52,748 nucleotides of DNA from Pseudomonadota bacterium (GCA_018241965.1 JAFECS010000006.1:1-52748), one strand, 5' to 3'; shown: positions 7,916 through 17,404, numbered from the stretch's first letter. The notes: generated by a model from the sequence alone, not told the origin. Program-made: numbers and translations.

Positions 7916-8554
7916 ATGGTTTTTGGTTTTAACTTGCTGCCGCAAGATAATAAGTTCTTCGAACTTCTCATCCAGACAAGCGAGTTATCCAACACATCAA
8001 TACATCTGCTTAAAGATCTCACCATTGAAGAAGACAGAGACAAAGCCTTTAAGCTTGGCCGTGATATTGAAAGCGCTAAACACAAAGCCAAAGAATTAAC
8101 CTATGAGATCACCGAACGATTAAGTCGCGCCCTGATGACGCCGTTTGATCATGAGGATATCCATCGGTTATCGCGCGGGTTGTATAAAATACTTAAAATC
8201 TGTGAAAAAGCACAAGAAAGATTAATCGCGTTTCAATTGCGACCATTTCAGAACGATTTCTTTAAATTGACCAGCAATATGGTTGAAGCCTCTGATGTAG
8301 TTCACGATTTGGTCAAAAGCATTAAAAAAATTAAAGACAGCAAACCTATTCATGATAAATGTGCTCTCATTCATAACATTGAAGCAAACACTGATCAGCT
8401 TTTAAATCAATTAACCATTGATTTATATCATTATGAAAATGATTTTAAGCAGATCCTTATCCGTAAAGAAATGTATGGCCTGATGGAAAGCATTGTTGAC
8501 AGACATCGTGATGTTGCCAATGTCATCTTAGAAATTGCACTCAAGCATTCATAA
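7916..8554 (+). CDS. PhoU-like DUF47 protein, phosphate transport accessory (YkaA type)
   Basis: A 212-residue helical protein beginning with VFGFNLLPQDNKFF, the characteristic start of the DUF47/TIGR00153 PhoU-related family. In many bacteria this protein is encoded directly before a PiT phosphate transporter, as here (18 bases). It probably regulates or partners the transporter at the membrane. The start at 7916 is chosen because GGAGG lies 9 bases upstream and it gives the conserved N-terminus; an earlier in-frame ATG is less likely. Confidence 0.85.
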   Translation: MVFGFNLLPQDNKFFELLIQTSELSNTSIHLLKDLTIEEDRDKAFKLGRDIESAKHKAKELTYEITERLSRALMTPFDHEDIHRLSRGLYKILKICEKAQERLIAFQLRPFQNDFFKLTSNMVEASDVVHDLVKSIKKIKDSKPIHDKCALIHNIEANTDQLLNQLTIDLYHYENDFKQILIRKEMYGLMESIVDRHRDVANVILEIALKHS

Positions 8555-8572
8555 GTTTAAAACGGAATAACT

Positions 8573-9577
8573 ATGGAATTAGCCTTTTTGCTTTTTGTTA
8601 GTGTGGTAGTGCTGGCCTTGATTTTTGACTATATCAATGGCTTTCATGATGCCGCCAATGCCATCGCCACCATTGTTTCAACTAAAGTACTCTCTCCTAG
8701 GATTGCGGTTATTTATGGCGCGATTTTAAACTTTATTGGCGCATTGATGGGCACCAAAGTTGCAGCGACGGTCGGTGAGGGCCTGGTACATTCGCAGGCG
8801 GTAACCTCAGAAGTATTATTAGCAGCCTTAACTGGAGCTATTATCTGGAATCTTCTAACCTGGTTTAAAGGGTTACCTTCTAGCTCTTCGCATGCACTGA
8901 TGGGCTCTTTGATGGGGGCAACCGCTTTTGCAACCAGCACGCAAAATCTCAATATTGATATCATCACCTATAAAGTGATTCTTCCAATGTTTAGCTCACC
9001 GGTGATGGGTTTTATCGGTGGTTACTTTGTGATGGTAATTCTCTATTGGCTATTTCATAAGGTCAGCTTGCCAAAAATTAATGCCTTATTCGGTAAAGCG
9101 CAGATATTATCTTCAGGCTATTTAGCAATCACGCATGGTGCGAATGATGCGCAAAAAACCATGGGTATTATTGCGCTGGCGGTAGCCACTTATTATCAAA
9201 CCCCCTTTGTGGTATCTGATTGGATAGTGGTTGCTTGTGCTATTGCCATGGGTTTAGGGACCGTTGCCGGGGGCTGGAAAATTATTAAAACCGTGGGCTC
9301 TAAAATTGTTAAGGTAAAACCCATTCAAGGTTTTGCTGCTGAAGCCACGGGGGGGACCATCTTATTTTTAACCGCCCACTTTGGGATCCCCATCTCAACT
9401 ACGCACACCATCACTACCTCTATTATGGGTGTAGGCTCTGCTAAAAGGTTTTCGGCATTAAATCCCAAGGTGATTTTCAATATTGTAGGCTCATGGGTAT
9501 TAACCTTGCCCATCACCTTTTTCTTATCTGGAGGGATCTATAAATTATGGCAATATGTGATGCCTTTACTGCAATAG
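8573..9577 (+). CDS. pit: PiT family inorganic phosphate transporter
   Basis: A 334-residue polytopic membrane protein. The two PiT signatures are present: DYINGFHDAANAIATIVSTK near residue 20 and a second GANDAQKTMG near residue 190, with GAxxWNLLTWxxGLPSSSSH between them and GIPISTTHT near the C-terminus. It carries metal phosphate with protons or sodium across the inner membrane. It follows the DUF47 accessory gene by 18 bases in the same operon. Confidence 0.95.
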   Translation: MELAFLLFVSVVVLALIFDYINGFHDAANAIATIVSTKVLSPRIAVIYGAILNFIGALMGTKVAATVGEGLVHSQAVTSEVLLAALTGAIIWNLLTWFKGLPSSSSHALMGSLMGATAFATSTQNLNIDIITYKVILPMFSSPVMGFIGGYFVMVILYWLFHKVSLPKINALFGKAQILSSGYLAITHGANDAQKTMGIIALAVATYYQTPFVVSDWIVVACAIAMGLGTVAGGWKIIKTVGSKIVKVKPIQGFAAEATGGTILFLTAHFGIPISTTHTITTSIMGVGSAKRFSALNPKVIFNIVGSWVLTLPITFFLSGGIYKLWQYVMPLLQ

Positions 9578-9693
9578 TTCCCGTATTCAGATAGACGCCA
9601 CAAAAAGGCAGACAACTAACATTATAATAGATTGCTAAACCCGCTATAGTCACTCCCTGATAAAACAAGATTAAATTTATTGGGGAGTAAGTG

Positions 9694-10440
9694 ATGTTGG
9701 CTCAAACCACAACTGACACGAACATAACCAGCGCTGCTGCCACTATTGCAACTAACGATGGCGCTTCGCAAATTGGTTTTTATGGCAAATTAGCATTAAG
9801 TGCCTTAGCTGGCGCTGCCGTGCTTTATTATTCTGGCCCACTCGCTTCTGTGGCGGCCCGTGAAGCTTTTACCCAAGCCTATACATGGCGTTATGGTGTC
9901 CCCAGCGGATTATCCTATTGGACCACCTTTATGCCCTTAAGAGAACATGTCGGTAATTATGCGTATCAATATGGTCCCACCATCGCAGGCTCTGTCGCCT
10001 TACCTGCAACTTATAAAACGGTTGATGGCTTAACCTGGGTTGGTAAAAAAATTGCTAATATAGGCCAACTATTTAAAGCTAAAAAACCAGTCATAGAAAC
10101 ATCACCTACTCAAGATGTACCTGTGATTGTTCAAACAACAGCCACACCCATTGAAGTTAAGCACGAAGTTAAGGAAGAAGTTAAACAGGAACCACAAGTT
10201 AAGATTGTGCCCCAACACTTAGACGATGACATTGAAGCATTGATAGCCAGTTTTGAGTTATTACAAATTAGCGATGAAAAACCAGCTGAAGTAAAAATAG
10301 ATCCTCCTGCAAATGATGAGGATCTTGGCTTAACCTTTTTGTTTGAACTCAAAAAAGAACCTACGCCACTGGCAACTCAAAGCGAAGCAGCTGCTAGCTG
10401 TTCCGACTTAAAGCTGCCTCAAGTTCAGGCAATAAGGTAA
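9694..10440 (+). CDS. hypothetical membrane protein with acidic cytosolic tail, 248 aa
   Basis: Not recognised. The start is ATG 9694, 6 bases after GGGGAG. The first half has an Ala/Gly-rich hydrophobic segment (about residues 28-50) and a second weaker one (about 90-105); the second half is hydrophilic, with a VKHEVKEEVKQEP lysine/glutamate segment and an acidic stretch. The last 15 codons overlap the 3' end of etfA on the other strand by 47 bases. Architecture, with two possible hairpin membrane segments and a disordered charged tail, resembles effectors that insert in host membranes, but nothing shows export. Confidence 0.65.
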   Translation: MLAQTTTDTNITSAAATIATNDGASQIGFYGKLALSALAGAAVLYYSGPLASVAAREAFTQAYTWRYGVPSGLSYWTTFMPLREHVGNYAYQYGPTIAGSVALPATYKTVDGLTWVGKKIANIGQLFKAKKPVIETSPTQDVPVIVQTTATPIEVKHEVKEEVKQEPQVKIVPQHLDDDIEALIASFELLQISDEKPAEVKIDPPANDEDLGLTFLFELKKEPTPLATQSEAAASCSDLKLPQVQAIR

Positions 10441-11338
10441 ATAGATCGCCCACCAAGCCATAATCGGCTACTTGAAAAATGGGCGCATCAGGATCTTTAT
10501 TGATAGCCACAATCACTTTGCTGTCTTTCATGCCGGCAATATGCTGAATAGCCCCAGAGATCCCAACGGCAATATATAAATTGGGGGCAACCACTTTACC
10601 GGTTTGCCCTACTTGAAAATCATTGGGCACAAAACCCGCATCTACCGCAGCCCGACTTGCCCCAATAGCAGCGCCTAATTTATCTGCAATTTTTTCTAAC
10701 ATCTTAAAATTATCTGCGCTCTTTAGCCCTCGGCCACCTGAGATGATCACTTTGGCTGAAGTTAATTCAGGCCGCGTTAATTCAGGCGTTTGTGCTGATA
10801 TAAATTCGACTTGATTTGAAAAAGCAAAATCGGTTGTCAGTTTTTGAATGCTAGCTTTTTGCGTTTTATTTGCTACTACATTAAAAGCGGTGGTACGCAC
10901 GGTGAGCACTTTGATGGGATCGCTTGATTGCACTTTTTCAAAAGCATTACCAGCGTAAATGGGTCTGGTAAAAATAGTGTCGCTTTCAACAGCGCAAACA
11001 TCTGAAATTTGTGCCACCTCAAGCATCGCTGCTACCCGTGGGCTAACATTTTTTCCAAAAGTGGTGGCTGGAAAAAGAATATGCGTATAGTCCTTGGCGA
11101 GGCTAACAATCAAAGACGCTAAATCTTCAGCGAAAATATGCAAAAAAGCCGGGTGTGTTGCCACTAACACCGTACCCACCCCAACAAGCGCAGCAATTTC
11201 TTCGCTTAATTTATCGGTGTTACTGGCCAGTAGCACATCACATTCTGGCGCTATTTTTAAGGCAGCATCCATCGTGTTTTTAGTACTTTGAGCAAGATGT
11301 TCCTGATGATGTTCTGCAATAACTAAAACTTTTGTCAT
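10394..11338 (-). CDS. etfA: electron transfer flavoprotein alpha subunit
   Basis: A 314-residue EtfA/FixB. The FAD-binding C-terminal signature is complete: GRGLKSADNF, then GASRAAVDAGFVPNDFQVGQ, TGKVVAPNLYIAVGISGAIQH and the terminal DPDAPIFQVADYGLVGDL. With EtfB it forms the soluble heterodimer that takes electrons from acyl-CoA and related dehydrogenases and passes them to ETF-QO. Its ATG lies one base after the etfB stop codon, so the two genes are one operon. Confidence 0.96.
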   Translation of the reverse strand: MTKVLVIAEHHQEHLAQSTKNTMDAALKIAPECDVLLASNTDKLSEEIAALVGVGTVLVATHPAFLHIFAEDLASLIVSLAKDYTHILFPATTFGKNVSPRVAAMLEVAQISDVCAVESDTIFTRPIYAGNAFEKVQSSDPIKVLTVRTTAFNVVANKTQKASIQKLTTDFAFSNQVEFISAQTPELTRPELTSAKVIISGGRGLKSADNFKMLEKIADKLGAAIGASRAAVDAGFVPNDFQVGQTGKVVAPNLYIAVGISGAIQHIAGMKDSKVIVAINKDPDAPIFQVADYGLVGDLFTLLPELEAALSRNS

Positions 11339-11339
11339 G

Positions 11340-12095
11340 TTAGATCACCTTCTCGACTTCTTTAAGACAATGCACAAGCTCTGCCACATCTTTTACCATT
11401 TTACCTGGCTTTCGAGGTTCTGGCGGTGTCACACTCATAACCTTAAGATGTTGTTTTAAGTTTAGCCCTAAAGTAGCAATATCCACGGCCGTTAAAGGTT
11501 TTCTTTTGGCTTGCATGATATTGGGCAAGGTAGCATAGCGTGGTTCATTTAACCGTAGATCTGTGGTTATCACGCAGGGCAATTTAATACGTAGCGTTTC
11601 AAGCCCCCCATCTACTTCTCGGATAACATCTACTTTTTGTTTATCTTTATCAAAAGTAATTTTTGAAGCAAAGGTTGCTTGCGGCCATTGTAAGAGCGCC
11701 GCTAACATTTGTCCTGTTTGGTTGCAATCATCATCAATAGCTTGTTTGCCCATAATAACCAATTGAGGCTGCTGCTCTTGCACTATTTTATGTAAACATT
11801 TTGCTACGTTAAGGGATTCTAGGGGGGCATCATGAACAATATGCAAGGCACTATCTGCCCCCAGTGCCAATGCTGCTCTTAGGCTTTCCTGGGTTGCTTG
11901 ATTACCAATGGAAACAACCACGATTTCAGTTATTAACCCTGCTTCTTTCCAACGCACAGCTTCTTCAATCGCAATTTCATCAAAGGGGTTAACCGCCATT
12001 TTCACATTAGCAAGCTCTACCCCTTGTTTATCGGCGCGAACACGAATTTTAACGTAAGGATCAACCACCCTTTTGATTGGCACTAATACTTTCAT
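11340..12095 (-). CDS. etfB: electron transfer flavoprotein beta subunit
   Basis: A 251-residue EtfB starting MKVLVPIKRVVDPYVKIRV, with AVNPFDEIAIEEA, a nucleotide-binding middle and the family's GKQAIDDDCNQTGQMLA signature. I choose ATG 12095, with AGAGG 5 bases upstream, because it gives the conserved N-terminus; a longer frame continues 36 codons further but into the divergent promoter region. Divergently transcribed from ETF-QO, so this 100-base gap probably holds promoters for the whole electron-transfer pathway. Confidence 0.96.
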   Translation of the reverse strand: MKVLVPIKRVVDPYVKIRVRADKQGVELANVKMAVNPFDEIAIEEAVRWKEAGLITEIVVVSIGNQATQESLRAALALGADSALHIVHDAPLESLNVAKCLHKIVQEQQPQLVIMGKQAIDDDCNQTGQMLAALLQWPQATFASKITFDKDKQKVDVIREVDGGLETLRIKLPCVITTDLRLNEPRYATLPNIMQAKRKPLTAVDIATLGLNLKQHLKVMSVTPPEPRKPGKMVKDVAELVHCLKEVEKVI

Positions 12096-12194
12096 ACATC
12101 CTCTGCTCGCGATAAAAAATAAACCTGATCTTATCATTCCCTGTTTCGCTTTCCCTAGACCCTTGCAATAATGAAAGCAATAAAAGGGGGAAAG

Positions 12195-13826
12195 ATGGCA
12201 CACGAATCCATGAGTTACGATGTGGTTATTGTGGGAGCAGGGCCTGCTGGATTAGCCGCTGCTATCCACTATGCACAACTTTGCAGGGAAGCTAACAAAG
12301 AACCTCGTGTGTGTATTTTAGAAAAAGGTGCTGAGGTCGGTGCACATATTATTTCCGGCGCGGTTTTTGAACCCCACGCACTCACAGAATTAATTCCGGA
12401 TTGGAAAACACGAGACGCCCCAATCCACACCCCGGTGATTAAAGACGAATTTAAATTTCTCACCACCAAAAAAGCCTATACTTTACCAACGCCCCCACAA
12501 ATGAAAAACCACGGCAATTACATCATCAGCTTAGAACAGCTATGTCGCTGGTTAGCGAAAATTGCTGAAAATTTGGGCGTAGAAATCTATCCGGGTTTTG
12601 CTGCCACTGAAATATTATTTAATGAAAAAAACGAAGTGACAGGCGTTGCCACCGGTGACATGGGTAAAGATAAAAACGATTTACCCAAGAATAATTTTCA
12701 ACAAGGCATGCATCTTTTGGCAAAACAAACGTTATTTGCTGAAGGTTGTCGCGGTAGTTTAAGCCAACAACTTATCAAACATTTTCACTTGCATAAAAAA
12801 AACCAGATCCAAACCTATGCCATTGGTTTAAAAGAAGTCTGGGAAATTCAGCCTGAAAAGCATCATCCTGGCACCGTGACTCATACTGTCGGTTGGCCAC
12901 TTCCCTCAAACACTTATGGGGGCAGTTTTATTTATCATTGGGGAAATCATTTTATCAGCATTGGTCTGGTCATTGGGCTTGACTACTCAAACACCTATTT
13001 AGATCCGTATCAAGAATTTCAACGTTTCAAACATCACCCTACGATTACCCCATTATTAGAAGGCGGCCAATGTATTAGCTATGGCGCCAGAGCGCTTAAT
13101 GAGGGTGGTTGGCAATCACTGCCAAAGTTAAGCTTTCCTGGTGGTATGTTGATTGGTTGTAGCGCCGGATTTATGAATGTGCCAAAAATTAAAGGTTCTC
13201 ACACTGCCATAAAATCAGGGATACTGGCAGCACAGACTGCTTTTGAAGCCATATCTCAAGCATCAACGCAAACTGATTTAACCCAGTACCAAGATAAAGT
13301 AAAGAAAAGCTGGATAAAACCCGAATTATTCCGCGCTCGCAATATTCGCCCTGGTTTTCATTGGGGATTATGGCCAGGCTTAATTTATGCAGCGCTAGAC
13401 ACTTATGTTTTTCGCGGATACGCTCCCTGGACATTGTCGCATCATGCTGATCACTTGGCCTTATTGCGCGCAAAAAATTGCAAACTTATTGCCTACCCTA
13501 AACCCGATGGGGTAATTAGCTTTGATAAAATGGTGTCTGTTTCACGCACCAATGTCTTTCATGAAGAAAATCAACCTGTACACTTAAAACTTAAAAACCC
13601 CCAACATGCCATTAGTATTAATTGGCAACAATATGCCGGCCCAGAGCAGCGTTATTGCCCGGCGGGGGTATATGAATTTATTGATGATGAATCAGGCAAA
13701 AAGAAGTTACAAATTAATGCGCAAAACTGCATTCATTGTAAAACGTGTGATATCAAAGACCCAACCCAAAATATTACGTGGACTCCCCCTGAGGGTGGTG
13801 GTGGGCCAAATTATAGTAATATGTAA
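12195..13826 (+). CDS. electron transfer flavoprotein-ubiquinone oxidoreductase
   Basis: A 543-residue membrane-associated FAD/iron-sulfur enzyme that passes electrons from ETF to ubiquinone. The FAD motif GAGPAGLAAA begins at residue 14; GAHIISGAVFEP follows; the C-terminus carries the four-cysteine cluster ligands (one in RYCPAGVYEF and three in NCIHCKTCD) and ends in the typical WTPPEGGGGPNY. Start 12195 is chosen because AAAAGGGGGAAAG lies directly upstream; an ATG 24 bases earlier is in frame but lacks a site. Divergent from etfBA. Confidence 0.96.
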   Translation: MAHESMSYDVVIVGAGPAGLAAAIHYAQLCREANKEPRVCILEKGAEVGAHIISGAVFEPHALTELIPDWKTRDAPIHTPVIKDEFKFLTTKKAYTLPTPPQMKNHGNYIISLEQLCRWLAKIAENLGVEIYPGFAATEILFNEKNEVTGVATGDMGKDKNDLPKNNFQQGMHLLAKQTLFAEGCRGSLSQQLIKHFHLHKKNQIQTYAIGLKEVWEIQPEKHHPGTVTHTVGWPLPSNTYGGSFIYHWGNHFISIGLVIGLDYSNTYLDPYQEFQRFKHHPTITPLLEGGQCISYGARALNEGGWQSLPKLSFPGGMLIGCSAGFMNVPKIKGSHTAIKSGILAAQTAFEAISQASTQTDLTQYQDKVKKSWIKPELFRARNIRPGFHWGLWPGLIYAALDTYVFRGYAPWTLSHHADHLALLRAKNCKLIAYPKPDGVISFDKMVSVSRTNVFHEENQPVHLKLKNPQHAISINWQQYAGPEQRYCPAGVYEFIDDESGKKKLQINAQNCIHCKTCDIKDPTQNITWTPPEGGGGPNYSNM

Positions 13827-13846
13827 CTTGAATTTTTATTCTTATC

Positions 13847-14022
13847 GTAGGGGCGCAGCCTGTCTGCGCCCATCAAATCTCGTCGTCATCCCCAACCACG
13901 TCATTCCAAGTAACGAGGGATCTCCATCAAATAACACATAACAAGGAGATCCCTCGTTACTTGGGATGACGGAAAAACAATGGAGATTCTTTTTGACGGG
14001 CGCATACAGGATGCGCCCCTAC
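13847..14022. repeat. nested inverted repeat element, about 176 bp
   Basis: Outer arms 13847-13871 and 13998-14022 are 25 bases and match at 23 positions when reverse-complemented (GTAGGGGCGCA...TGCGCCC). Inner arms 13900-13925 and 13945-13970 match at 25 of 26 positions (around AAGTAACGAGGGATCTCC) with a 19-base AT-rich loop. The element fills the gap between the convergent ETF-QO and dsbC genes. It looks like a palindromic intergenic or MITE-type repeat; no transposase is encoded. Confidence 0.85.
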
Positions 14023-14034
14023 AAAGATTGCCTA

Positions 14035-14790
14035 TTATGCAGTTTCTTTCTTCTTAAGCTGCTTCGCCACTTCCAACAATTTATCCGGCGGCAAATAACC
14101 TGGGATCATGGTGCCATCTTCAAAAATAATGGTGGGTGTACCAGAAACCCCTAATTGCATTCCTAATTCAAGATCTTTGAGAACGCTGTTATTAGGGCAA
14201 GTGATATCATCAACAGAGCCGTCGGATTTAGCTGCAGCTAAAGCTTTGTTTTTATCCTTCGCACACCAAACAGAGACCATTTTATTAAAGGTTGGGGTAT
14301 CGGGTCCTGAACGCGGAAATGCAAGGTAGCGCACGGCAATGCCTAAATTGTTAATTTTACCCATTTCTGATTGCATTTTTCGGCAATACCCACAATCCAC
14401 ATCGGTAAACACCGTGACTGTGTATTTAGGATTTTTAGGAGAAAATATAATCATATTTTCTTGCCCTAAATTTTTTAAACTGTTAAGGCGTGCTGTTTTA
14501 CGTGCATCTTCGGTGAGGTTATTTTGCGCGTGATGTAAATCGATTAAGTCACCCGAAAACGCATAACGCGCATCGGCAGTCACATATAAAATATTGGCAC
14601 CAGAACTAACTTGATAAACCCCTTTTACTGGGCTGGGCTCAATTTTATCGAGAGTAATCTCAGAAAAATGCTGCTTAAGGGTATCCCTGATTTTGGAAGC
14701 GTCTTGATCAGCGGTATTAGCATGAGCGAATTGAAAACTAACTAAAGCGAATAAACTCAAGATTACTTGAGAGATTAACTTAATTTGCAT
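14035..14790 (-). CDS. dsbC: thiol:disulfide interchange protein DsbC
   Basis: A 251-residue periplasmic disulfide isomerase. A signal peptide (ends about FAHA, residue 24) is followed by the N-terminal dimerisation domain and a thioredoxin fold with the active-site CGYC at residues 133-136 and the cis-proline loop GVSGTPTIIF. Two further cysteines (VWCAK and DITCPN) correspond to the structural disulfide of DsbC. AGGGAAAG precedes the ATG. It lies 43 bases after ogt in the same direction and may be co-transcribed. Confidence 0.93.
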   Translation of the reverse strand: MQIKLISQVILSLFALVSFQFAHANTADQDASKIRDTLKQHFSEITLDKIEPSPVKGVYQVSSGANILYVTADARYAFSGDLIDLHHAQNNLTEDARKTARLNSLKNLGQENMIIFSPKNPKYTVTVFTDVDCGYCRKMQSEMGKINNLGIAVRYLAFPRSGPDTPTFNKMVSVWCAKDKNKALAAAKSDGSVDDITCPNNSVLKDLELGMQLGVSGTPTIIFEDGTMIPGYLPPDKLLEVAKQLKKKETA

Positions 14791-14833
14791 TATCTTTCCC
14801 TAGTCATTCTATAGCCATAATGGTAGCTATAGG

Positions 14834-15298
14834 CTAGCAGACTTCATGGGCAAGCAGCCATTCTTTTATAGAAATTTTATTTCCCTGGGTAAAGCCACAA
14901 AAGCCGCCAATACCATTAGCAGCTACAACACGGTGACAGGGAACCACTAACGGTAAGGGATTCGTTCTACAGGCCATGCCTATAGCTCTGGCTGAAGTGT
15001 TCAATTTGTTAGCTAGTTCTCCATAAGTGCGTGTTTGCCCAAGTGGGATCTGACGCAAGGCCTGCCATACTTTTTTTTGAAAAGCCGTGCCCTCTAAACT
15101 AACTTCCAGGTCTTTTAAACAGAGAGGTGTTTGAAAATAGCTTTCTATTTTATTTGCTATTTTTCTTACATTTGTTGGTAATTTTGCCGTGGGCAAGGGA
15201 ACAATGCGTTGTTCAAGAAATTGAACGCCTTTTAACTTAGCATTCTCATAAACTAGCCCAAGTGGGCCAATGGGCGTTTTTAAAATTACGTTATACAT
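14834..15298 (-). CDS. ogt: methylated-DNA-protein-cysteine methyltransferase
   Basis: A 154-residue suicide DNA repair protein that removes alkyl groups from O6-alkylguanine. The acceptor cysteine is C121 in LPLVVPCHRVV; upstream are TAFQKKVWQALRQIPLGQT and TYGELA, all typical of Ogt/AGT. The usual Gly-rich segment after the active site reads GIGGFCGFTQGNKISIKEWLL. The ATG lies only about 9 bases after the terminator hairpin of the rplS operon, and no clear ribosome binding site is visible, so expression may depend on read-through. Confidence 0.92.
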   Translation of the reverse strand: MYNVILKTPIGPLGLVYENAKLKGVQFLEQRIVPLPTAKLPTNVRKIANKIESYFQTPLCLKDLEVSLEGTAFQKKVWQALRQIPLGQTRTYGELANKLNTSARAIGMACRTNPLPLVVPCHRVVAANGIGGFCGFTQGNKISIKEWLLAHEVC

Positions 15299-15306
15299 CG
15301 CTAAAT

Positions 15307-15330
15307 AAAAGGGGCCATCTGGCCCCTTTT
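15307..15330 (-). terminator. rho-independent terminator of the ffh-rplS operon
   Basis: AAAAGGGGCC, a four-base loop and GGCCCCTTTT form a strong stem with runs of A and T on both sides. It directly abuts the rplS stop codon and ends the ribosome/SRP operon; it is symmetrical enough to work in both directions. Confidence 0.85.
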
Positions 15331-15705
15331 TTATGCTTCTTCGGCATTCTTATTTTTATTCAAATCTTCTTTAATACGTGCTGCTCTTCCGGCGAGATCA
15401 CGTAAATGATAAAGCTTGGATTTACGCACTTTACCATGACGCTTCACTTCAATATTGCCAATAATAGGGCTATGGGTTTGAAATACGCGCTCAACCCCTT
15501 CGCCATGAGAAATTTTTCTCACGGTGAAAGCAGAGTGTATGCCACGATTCTTAATCGCAATCACTACCCCTTCAAACGCTTGCAGACGTTCACGGGTCCC
15601 TTCAACGACCTTTACCCATACACAAACGGTGTCGCCTTGTGAAAATTGAGGAATATCCGAACGTAGGAACTCCTTCTCATATTCTTGAATAAAACCCGAG
15701 CTCAT
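15331..15705 (-). CDS. rplS: 50S ribosomal protein L19
   Basis: A 124-residue L19, with the conserved [32 protein letters not shown] and [20 protein letters not shown] core and the basic C-terminus with [17 protein letters not shown]. It sits at the 30S-50S interface. AAGGAGAGATC precedes the ATG. Last gene of the conserved gammaproteobacterial order rpsP-rimM-trmD-rplS, which is followed at once by a terminator. Confidence 0.98.
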   Translation of the reverse strand: MSSGFIQEYEKEFLRSDIPQFSQGDTVCVWVKVVEGTRERLQAFEGVVIAIKNRGIHSAFTVRKISHGEGVERVFQTHSPIIGNIEVKRHGKVRKSKLYHLRDLAGRAARIKEDLNKNKNAEEA

Positions 15706-15732
15706 GATCTCTCCTTAACACTATTTCTAATT

Positions 15733-16485
15733 TTACGATTCATATTCTTGTTGAAATTCAGCCAGTAACGCTTGGCTGGTTTCATCTAGAGTTAATTTTT
15801 CTAAAATATCTGGCCTATTTAACCAGGTCTGCCCCAAAGACTGCTTTTTACGCCACCTTTTGATGGCTTGATGATCTCCACTTAACAGCACACTGGGCAC
15901 ACTTTGATTCTCTAAAGTGGCTGGTCTAGTATAGTGGGGACAATCCAGCAATCCCGCATTCTCTTCACTAAACGCATCATTGGGCGCAGATTGTTCATGC
16001 CCCAAAACGCCTGGGATCCAGCGTGTGAGCGCGTCTATGATAACCATCACGGCTAACTCCCCCCCGGAGAGCACATAATCTCCAATAGAGATTATTTCAT
16101 CGACATCGTGCTCAATAACACGTTGATCAATCCCTTCATAACGGCCAGCAATAAAAATTAATGGCTCGTCGTTCATGGCAAATTTACGTGCCATACTGGC
16201 ATCAAATCGCTTACCTGCCGGAGAAACATAAATTACCCGCGGCTTTCTAGGCGCCGCTCGTTTTGCGCTCTCTAGCGCCTTACGTAGCGGTGTTGCCAGC
16301 ATCACCATGCCCGGTCCACCCCCAAAGGGTCTGTCATCTACCGTGGCATAGTTATCTGTTGTAAAATCTCTGGGATCCCACGTTGCAAGCCCAAGCAAAC
16401 CTTCTTTAATAGCTCGCGAGCTCACACCACATTCACTGATAACCTTAAACATTTGTGGAAATAAGGTGATAACACCACACCACAT
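15733..16485 (-). CDS. trmD: tRNA (guanine37-N1)-methyltransferase
   Basis: A 250-residue SPOUT-class methyltransferase. [13 protein letters not shown] opens the protein; the trefoil-knot SAM site is visible as [23 protein letters not shown] and [19 protein letters not shown]. It methylates G37 next to the anticodon in tRNAs reading CNN codons, which prevents frameshifting. Its ATG overlaps the rimM stop by one base (TAATG), showing translational coupling. Confidence 0.98.
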   Translation of the reverse strand: MWCGVITLFPQMFKVISECGVSSRAIKEGLLGLATWDPRDFTTDNYATVDDRPFGGGPGMVMLATPLRKALESAKRAAPRKPRVIYVSPAGKRFDASMARKFAMNDEPLIFIAGRYEGIDQRVIEHDVDEIISIGDYVLSGGELAVMVIIDALTRWIPGVLGHEQSAPNDAFSEENAGLLDCPHYTRPATLENQSVPSVLLSGDHQAIKRWRKKQSLGQTWLNRPDILEKLTLDETSQALLAEFQQEYES

Positions 16486-17039
16486 TAAAGTTCAGCTTCC
16501 CAATCCACCGTCACTTGCTTTTGTGCAAGATCAACTTTTACAACAGTGTCATTCATTAAAAACGGAATATGTCTTTCTTTGTCTTGGTCCTTCACGACCA
16601 TGACATCAGTATCCGCATTTTCATAAAGGTACTGTATATGCCCAAAGTTTTCGCCTTGGGTGTTATGTACAGCTAAACCTTCTAAATCTGTCCAATAAAA
16701 TTCATCATGAGGCAATTCTTGCAATGCTTCTCTTTGCACCGCAATCATGCCATTGGTGAACAATGCTGCAGATTCAGGGCTATCGATAGCGCTTAATTTT
16801 GCAACTATCCCTTGTCCATGAGGGCGCCCTTCAACCAAGGAAAGCCCCAACCATTCACCCTGATGTTCAACATACCAAATTGGGTAGTTAAGAATGTTTT
16901 CTACTGGGGAGGTAAATGATTGAATATGCTGCCATCCATGAACACCGTAAGGTGCCCCGATCTTGCCAACGATAACCAGCACTACTTCATGAGCATGTTC
17001 ATCATGCTCATGTGTACACCCGTGACCACAACCTGCCAT
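16485..17039 (-). CDS. rimM: 16S rRNA processing protein RimM with a His/Cys-rich N-terminal extension
   Basis: A 184-residue RimM needed for maturation of the 30S head domain. The family body starts at about residue 21 with [15 protein letters not shown] and ends with [23 protein letters not shown] (PRC barrel). Before it is an extension, [18 protein letters not shown], that is absent in typical RimM and looks like a metal-binding tail. The ATG is two bases past the rpsP stop; a GTG at codon 20 (16982) would give a normal length but lacks a ribosome binding site. The extension is therefore probably real. Confidence 0.93.
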   Translation of the reverse strand: MAGCGHGCTHEHDEHAHEVVLVIVGKIGAPYGVHGWQHIQSFTSPVENILNYPIWYVEHQGEWLGLSLVEGRPHGQGIVAKLSAIDSPESAALFTNGMIAVQREALQELPHDEFYWTDLEGLAVHNTQGENFGHIQYLYENADTDVMVVKDQDKERHIPFLMNDTVVKVDLAQKQVTVDWEAEL

Positions 17040-17041
17040 TA

Positions 17042-17302
17042 TTAGGCCGCTTGTGTCTTATTTTCATCCCACTGTTTCACAAGGGTAGCAACGCGAATAG
17101 ACAATTGTGCGCCACGTCCTACCCAATGATCGATACGATCACGTGATAATCGGAGCAATTCTTCTTTGCCCGAAGCCACAGGGTTGAAAAAACCAATACG
17201 TTCAATAAAACGGCCATCGCGTGGATATCGTTGATCAGCGACAACGATATTATAGAAAGGACGCTTTTTAGCGCCTGCGCGAGCTAAGCGAATCACCACC
17301 AT
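17042..17302 (-). CDS. rpsP: 30S ribosomal protein S16
   Basis: An 86-residue S16 with the standard [20 protein letters not shown] opening, [13 protein letters not shown] and the [13 protein letters not shown] middle. It is an assembly-initiating 30S protein. GGAAGAG lies upstream. It follows ffh by about 100 bases on the same strand and is two bases from rimM. Confidence 0.98.
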   Translation of the reverse strand: MVVIRLARAGAKKRPFYNIVVADQRYPRDGRFIERIGFFNPVASGKEELLRLSRDRIDHWVGRGAQLSIRVATLVKQWDENKTQAA

Positions 17303-17404
17303 AATGATGCTCTTCCTTTTTTACATTGATTCATGACAATATGTCAGAAAATTTACTAAGATTTTTATGCTTTTGGCATTAAAGGGTTGGCATTCTACGC
17401 TAAA

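Noticed and set aside
13606..13941. 111-codon frame overlapping the 3' end of ETF-QO and the repeat
   Set aside because: It is a shifted-frame reading of the iron-sulfur domain of ETF-QO continuing into a palindromic repeat.
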